This document shows, one piece after another, positions 40,501-49,500 of a stretch of 64,000 nt of DNA. Each line of letters opens with the position of its first letter. Within the stretch, counting starts at the first letter, position 1. A model generated the notes under the pieces. It did not search any database, was not told where the DNA came from, and worked only from the letters and a program-made list of their open reading frames with translations. Both the position numbers and the translations under genes were made by a program. This DNA is from Megaleporinus macrocephalus (taxonomy: Eukaryota > Chordata > Actinopteri > Characiformes > Anostomidae): assembly GCA_021613375.1 (NCBI GenBank), contig CM038726.1:7484849-7548848 (forward strand). Reading direction: 5' to 3'.

Positions 40501-43500
40501 AATTAATATTTTCACACATTTTGTACTGTAAATTTCTGTTTTGCTCACGTTTTGTGCTGTAGGGCTAACTTTTACAGACATTTTGTAATGTAAAGTTTAA
40601 TGTTTTTTTTTTTGGAACTGTAAAGCTAAATTTTGCATACATTTCGTGTGTAAAGCTAAACTCTGCATCCATTTTGTTGCAGTTGGTCAACGTTGCAGTT
40701 TTTGTATTGTAAAGCTAACTTTACAGACGTTTTATAATGTAAAATTCAATTCTGCATTTTTTTAAATGTAAAGCTTTTGCAGACATTTTGTACTGTAAAA
40801 TTCAATTCTGCACACATTTTGTACTGTAAAATTCAATTTTGCACACATTTTGTACTGTGAAATTCAATTTTGCACATGTTTTATAATGTGAAATTTAAAT
40901 TTTAAAATGTTTTTGAACTGTAAACCTAAATTTGGCATACTTTGCACATTTCTTGGAACTGGAAAGCTGAATTTTGTGCACATTTTGTACTGTAAAATTG
41001 TATATTGCCCACATTTTTTACTATACAATCTGTTACACTGGAAGGCCAATTTGCATACCTATTTTACTGCAAAATTAACATTTGTAGTGCTGAGTTAATA
41101 TAGGTAAGTTGAGTCCTCCACAAGTGACTATTCAGCAAAATGTAATGCCATTTTAACATTAAACACCACCAATAATGCTAACAGCCTATGAATGGCAGCA
41201 AGTGTTGTGTTTTTTTCTCTTTTCCAAATAAATGACAAAATAATATCCATGGTACACAAATAAAATAACAGTTTACACCAAGAATAGTATGACTACATAA
41301 GAACAGGATTTTAGAAAAGACTATTGAAATGAAAAGAAAAACCAACAGAGTATGTCTTAGTAACATGTTGAGACCCCCACAATCCTGTCAGCATAGAAAC
41401 CCTTCTTTCTACGGGGACCACAACCCATGCCAGCACAGCATAACAGAGTCACCAGATCCAATCACATTAGGGGGTCAAGCACTCAAGCCTATGCTGGTGG
41501 GTTATGACACAAATAACTTTGTTTTTCTATTTTCTTTCTGAGGTAATAACCGCCCACCTGACCTGACGAATACTGTTGGAGGTCCGACCATCAAACTAGA
41601 TCTAACTCTGTCTCTGTACTAACCCAAACCAGAACTAACTCTGTCTCTGTACTAACCAAACCAGATCTAACTCTGTCTCTGTACTAACCCAAACCAGAAC
41701 TAACTCTGTCTCTGTATTAACCCAAACCAGAACTACCTCTGTCTCTGTACTAACCCAAACCAGAACTAACTCTGTCTCTGTATTAACCCAAACCAGAACT
41801 ACCTCTGTCTCTGTACTAACCCAAACCAGAACTACCTCTGTCTCTGTACTAACCTAAACCAGAACTAACTCTGTCTCTGTACTAACCCAAACCAGAACTA
41901 CCTCTGTCTCTGTACTAACCTAAACCAGAACTAACTCTGTTTCTGTACTAACCCAAACCAAAACTAACTCTGTTTCTGTACTAACCCAAACCAGAACTAA
42001 CTCTGTCTCTGTACTAACACAAACCAGAACTAACTCTGTCTCTGTACTAACCCAAACCAGAACTAACTCTGTCTCTGTACTAACCCAAACCAGAACTAAT
42101 TCTGTCTCTGTACTAACCCAAACCAGAACTAACTCTGTTTCTGTACTAACCCAAACCAAAACTAACTCTGTCTCTGTACTAACCCAAACCAGAACTAACT
42201 CTGTCTCTGTATTAACCTAAACCAGAACTAACTCAGTCTCTGTACTAACCCAAACCAGAACTAACTCTGTATCTGTACTAACCCAAACCAAAACTAACTC
42301 TGTCTCTGTATTAACCTAAACCAGAACTAACTCAGTCTCTGTACTAACCCAAACCAGAACTAACTCTGTTTCTGTACTAACCCAAACCAGAACTAACTCA
42401 GTCTCTGTACTAACCCAAACCAGAACTAACTCTGTCTCTGTATTAACCCAAACCAGAACTAACTCTGTCTCTGTACTAACCCAAACCAGAACTAACTCTG
42501 TCTCTATACTAACCCAAACCAGAACTAACTCTGTCTCTGTACTAACCCAAACCAGAACTAACTCTGTCTCTGTACTAACGCAAACCAGAACTAACTCTGT
42601 CTCTGTACTAACCCAAACAAGAACTAACTCTGTCTCTTTACTAACCCAAACAAGAACTAACTCTGTCTCTGTACTAACCAGAACAAGAACTAACTCTGTC
42701 TCTGTACTAACCCAAACCAGAACTATCTCTGTCTCTGTACTAACCCAAACCAAAACTAACTCTGTCTCTTTTCTCTTTCTGAGGTAATAACCGCCCACCT
42801 GTCCCATCGAATACTGTAAAGGACTCACCACCAGGGGCCCCCTGGCCATTTGCTCCATCCTTGACTGCATCAGTGTATCATCCACCTGATGTAGCACCTG
42901 TACAGCTTCTTAAGCTTTTACCTTCAGACTCAGCTTTAGTTTAATAAACTGTAGATACTGTTCCACCAGAGGTGGATGGGTCTCCCCTTGAGAGTCTGGT
43001 TCCTCCCAAGGTTTCTTCCTCCCAGGTAAGCCCAGGTAATGCCCACCCAGCCCAAGTAAAACCTACATGGGGTCTACAAGGACATGTTGGCTGGGTTACT
43101 TTTTTTTAGTTGATGCAAAGCAACTTCTTACAACTTTCCAACTTATGAAGTTATGAAATAACTCAAGTTTGGGAGAAGGATCACGCCCAAGCTCCTCCTC
43201 TCCATCAATACACACTCTATATAAGCCACTCCTCTGCCCTCGCCTCCTCAGGACGAAATCTCTTCCAAGATCTTACTAACTAAACTAAAGTTACTAACCA
43301 ACATTGGATTGGTCGGACATAAAGTAGGGTGTGCCCAATTTATAGTTTGGCCAATAAAATCAGCCACTGCTAAACATGTTATAAACCAAAGTCCTCCTCC
43401 ATAAACAAAAGCCCCCACCAGTAGTGCTGGTGGAAGGATTTCAATTTTGACCATATCAAATGATGCTGGCTTATGGGTATCAGTATTAATGACAAAATTG

Positions 43501-46488
43501 CCATATCATATCATAGCCCACCCCACCGAAATTATAGCCCACCGGCCTTGAACATAGAACATCATCTCCGGTATCATAGCACACCCCACAATATCATAGC
43601 ACACCCCGCGATATCATAGCCCTTCACCCCCGATATCATAGCCCAACACCTCCGATATCATAGCCCACCGCCCCAGATATCATAGCCCACCTCCAATATC
43701 ATAGCACACTATGCCCGATATCATAGCCCACCACATCGATATCATAGAACACCACCCCTGATATCATAGCCCTCCACCCCCAATATCATAGCCCACCACC
43801 CCACAATATCATAGCCAACCAACCTGCTCAATATCATAGCCCACCACCAACGATATCATAGCCCACCTCCCTTGATATAATAGCCCACCACCCCCGATAT
43901 CATAGTCCACCGCCCCAGATACCATAGCCCTTCACCCCCGATATCATAGCCCATCACCCCCAATATCATAGCCTACCACTCCCGATATCATAGCCCACCA
44001 CCCCCAATATCATAGCCCACCCCTCCGATATTCTAGCCCACCCCTCCGATATCATAGCCAACCACCCCCAATATCATAGCCTATCACTCCCGATATCATA
44101 GCCAACCACCCCCGATATCATAGCCCACCACCCACAATATCATAGCCTACCACTCCTGATATCATAGCCTACCACTCCTGATATCATAGCCCACCACTCC
44201 CAATATCATAGCCCACCACCCCCAATTTCATAGCCAACCACCCCCGATATCACAGCCAACCACACCCAATACCATAGCCCACCACCCCCAATATCATAGC
44301 CCACCACCCCCAATATCATAGCCCACCACCCCCGATATCATAGCCCACCACCCCCAATTTTATAGCCAACCACCCCCAATATCATAGCCTACCACTCCCA
44401 ATATCATAGCCCACCACCCCCGATATCATAGCCAACCACCCCCCATATCATAGCCCACCACCCCCAATATCATAGCCCACCACCCCCAATATCATAGCCC
44501 ACCACCCCCGATATCATAGCCAACCACCCCCCATATCATAGCCCACCACCCCCGATATCATAGCCCATCACCCCTGATATCATAGCCAACCACCCCCAAT
44601 ATCATAGCCAACCACCCCGATATCATAGCCCACCACCCCCAATATCATAGCCAACCACCCCCAATATCATAGCCCACCACCCCGTTATCATAGCCAACCA
44701 CCCCCGATATCATAGCCCACCACTCCCCATATCATAGCCCACCACCCTCAATATCATAGCCAACCACCCCGATATCATAGCCCACCACCCCGATATCATA
44801 GCCCACCACCCCCAATATCATAGCCAACCACCCCCGATATCATAGCCCACCACCCCCGATATCATAGCCAACCACCCCCCAATATCATAGCCAACCACCC
44901 CCCAATATCATAGCCCACCACCCCCGATATCATAGCCAACCACCCCCCAATATCATAGCCAACCACCCCGATATCATAGCCCACCACCCCGATATCATAG
45001 CCCACCACCCCCAATATCATAGCCAACCACCCCCGATATCATAGCCCACCACCCCCGATATCATAGCCCACCACCCCCGATATCATAGCCAACCACCCCC
45101 CAATATCATAGCCCACCACCCCCAATATCATAGCCCACCACCCCGATATCATAGCCCACCACCCCCAATATCATAGCCAACCACCCCCGATATCATAGCC
45201 CACCACCCCCGATATCATAGCCCACCACCCCCGATATCATAGCCAACCACCCCCCAATATCATAGCCCACCACCCCCGATATCATAGCCAACCACCCCCC
45301 AATATCATAGCCCACCACCCCCAATATCATAGCCAACCACCCCCGATATCATAGCCCACCACCCCCGATATCATAGCCCACCACCCCCGATATCATAGCC
45401 CACCACCCCCAATATCATAGCCCACCACCCCGTTATCATAGCCCATCACCCCTGATATCATTCAATTCTGTTTTATATGACTTTAGATAACATCTACAGT
45501 AACGTATCAGGATCAACTGCATTGGTTTTCCTAACGTGCACCAGAGCCAGTTGTTCATTCTCTGAGAGCAGATCACGCTCCTGAAGACGGTTCCTCGAGT
45601 GTTCTTTAGTCACATCACAAGAACCACACCCCCTCACACAACCATCTGCATGCTTCAGCTGTTTATTGCAGGAACCGAAGAAGCCCATACGAAGCACTGC
45701 ATGCACGTCTCTATATAGAGCCCAACATTTTGACCCAGCGTGTGTGTAGCTCCTGAGCCCCCCAGACTGAAGGTTCTTCTGTAACGAAGGGCTTGTTGTT
45801 TGAAACACGGCGAGTAGTGTTGACTTTGTGAAGATCAAGATCAATTCTCTGCTGTAGACTCGACTCAGACTCACATGAACCGACTTCTCCACTGTGTCTT
45901 GTTGGATCAGTGACTGATCTGGTGTCTGCATTCCAGAGCGCTGCCAGATCACGACGTGGTGGGAAGACCCTGCACTTCTATTTATAAATCATCATCATCA
46001 TCATCTTCATCACTCATATTTATGACCGCCGTGACAGCTGCTTAATTAAAACAACAAGTCTTTGACAGATGGTGGGGTGCACACACACACACACACACAC
46101 ACACACTCGCAAAGGTACTATGAATTATGCAGTGAGGTGGACGCTGATGATTGACAGAGTAACCATGGAGATCAGCAACAAACACACATACACACACACA
46201 CATACAGTTACATAATCAGCCTTGTGATAAACATATGATTAGAAGAGGAACACACAACCTCAAACACAAACCCTACACTGTTCTTCTCTACACACACACA
46301 CACACACACACACAGGTTTGTTTTTATACTGAGTCAGGACACGAGGACACCCATGTACATATCGTCACTGTCCAAACAAAAACAAGTTACAGTAGAGACA
46401 AAAAACAGTCCTCCCTGTTAACGGAAGTCAGTGGAACCAGAAGTTTCCTCAAGCTGTTTTGAAACATTTCTGCTGGTCCATGATATAG

Positions 46489-46565
<77 letters not shown>

Positions 46566-49500
46566 ATAATAGAAATGGACAGTGGGGGTCTTCAGCGTAT
46601 TTTGCTAAATGGTACACAGTGCACACACAAAACTCCCACCTATATTCTCTTAACACCACACTTACTGCTGCAGGGGTCTTTCAGCTCACACATCCACACA
46701 CACACACATACATACACATATTTACACACATAAATACATACACATACACCCACATACACATATACACTCACATTTACACACATACACACACATACACACA
46801 TACATACACATATTTACACACATAAATACATACACATACATACAACTACACACAGACACTCAAACAAATGCAAACACATGTACACACACACACAAACATA
46901 CATACATACATACATACATACATACATACATACATACACACATACATAAATACACACACATACATACATACACACATACATACACACACATACACATATA
47001 CACCCACATTTACACACATACACACACATACACACATACATACACATATTTACACACATAAATACATACACATACATACAACTACACACAGACACTCAAA
47101 CAAATGCAAACACATGTACACACACACAAACATACATACATACATACATACATACATACATACATACATACATACATACACACATACATAAATACACACA
47201 CATACATACATACACACATACATACATACACATACACATATACACACACATTTACACACATACATACACATACACACACATACATATAACTACACAGACA
47301 GACACTCAAACAAATGCAAACATGTACACACACAAACATACAAACATACATACATACATACATATACACAAACATACATACACATGATGTGTGACACACA
47401 CATACACACACACACTCTCACACACACTCACACATATACACTCCTTCTCTTCCTCAGTGTGTATCAGGTTTTTTGGCTCGGCCAAACAGTTTCATCTTCG
47501 GTCAGTGATGCCAAGTTCAGTTACGCTCTGTTTCAACATCTTATCTTATCCAAGGCCAACACACACACTCACTCTCTCTCTCTCCAGTGTGTGCTGATGT
47601 GTGTGTTCTTCCGTTGACCACCTGTGTTTTTGGTAATACACAGTCCATCTGCTGCACAAAGCTTTAGCCAATAAACTGGAGACGGACAGCTCTATCTTCA
47701 CCATCACTCACTCCTCCTCTAAAACACACACACCAGTTCTGATTTCATCTTCTCCTCTATCTTCTTCTGTTCATCACTGAATGACCCCAACTCTGTTGCT
47801 CATGTAAACACAGACACACACACACACACCTCTCATATATCCGTATACCAGAGGACAAAAGAAAGGGCACTTTCAAAAACTCCGGATGAACCAATCCCTG
47901 GACGTTCACCATCCCTCCCAGCTATTCTCACGAGAGCCCAGATGGTCCTTCAATGAAGCGTTTAGAGGAAAACTTCTGAAAGTCATGCAATCTCTGCAGG
48001 CCTAAATCATCACACGCTCACAAGTTACAGCCGTGTGCAGGACCCTAACCTGGTAGGTGAAGCCTCGTAGCTCCAGCACACATCTAAAGAAGTCTTGGTT
48101 GATCGACTGCGTCTGTAGAAAACTAGAGATGCATCGCTATTGGTTCTAGCAACAGGTATCAGGATACCAAGCTCATTAAAACTCACCCAAACCAACATTG
48201 TGATACCCATGTGATGTAAGCCGAGTATGTTGTGGCCTCGGTATAGCCCCCCGTAGGAATACACTGTGTTTAGGCCCCTCTTAAACACACACAATCACAA
48301 CTACTTCCCAAACACAGCTGCAGACCTGGAGGTGAACAAGTCGACACCGCTCTTGATACCATAGCCCATCGTCTCCGATATCATAGCCCATCGTCTCCGA
48401 TATCATAGCTCATCACCTCCGATATCATAGCTCATCGTCTCCGATATCATAGCTCATCGTCTCCGATATCATAACTCATCACCTCCGATATCATAGCTCA
48501 TCACCTCCGATATCATAGCCCATCGTCTCCGATATCATAGCTCATCACCTCCGATATCATAGCTCATCGTCTCCGATATCATAGCTCATCGTCTCCGATA
48601 TCATAGCTCATCACCTCCGATATCATAGCTCATCACCTCCGATATCATAGCCCATCGTCTCCGATATCATAGCCCATCGTCTCCGATATCATAGCCCATC
48701 GTCTCCGATATCATAGCCTATCGTCTCCGATATCATAGCCCATCGTCTCCGATATCATAGCTCATCGTCTCCGATATCATAGCTCATCGTCTCCGATATC
48801 ATAGCCCATCGTCTCCGATATCATAGCTCATCGTCTCCGATATCATAGCCCATCGTCTCCGATATCATAGCCCATCGTCTCCGATATCATAGCTCATCGT
48901 CTCCGATATCATAGCCCATCGCCTCCGATATCATAGCCCATCGTCTCCGATATCATAGCCCATCGTCTCCGATATCATAGCTCATCGTCTCCGATATCAT
49001 AGCCCATCGCCTCCGATATCATAGCCCATCGCCTCCGATATCATAGCCCATCGTCTCCGATATCATAGCCCATCGTCTCCGATATCATAGCCCATCGTCT
49101 CCGATATCATAGCCCATCGTCTCCGATATCATAGCCCATCGTCTCCGATATCATAGCTCATCACCTCCGATATCATAGCCCATCGTCTCCGATATCATAG
49201 CTCATCACCTCCGATATCATAGCCCATCGTCTCCGATATCATAGCCCATCGTCTCCGATATCATAGCCCATCGTCTCCGATATCATAGCCCATCGTCTCC
49301 GATATCATAGCTCATCGTCTCCGATATCATAACTCATCGTCTCCGATATCATAGCCCATCGTCTCCGATATCATAGCCCATCGTCTCCGATACCATAGCT
49401 CATCGTCTCCGATATCATAACTCATCGTCTCCGATATCATAGCCCATCGTCTCCGATATCATAGCCCATCGTCTCCGATACCATAGCTCATCGTCTCCGA

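Noticed and set aside
41920..42897. Long [11 protein letters not shown] repeat frames on the minus strand
   Set aside because: Artefact of the 33-bp minisatellite.
46868..47411. Cys/Val/Met-rich or His/Thr-rich frames
   Set aside because: Translations of CATA/CACA repeats.
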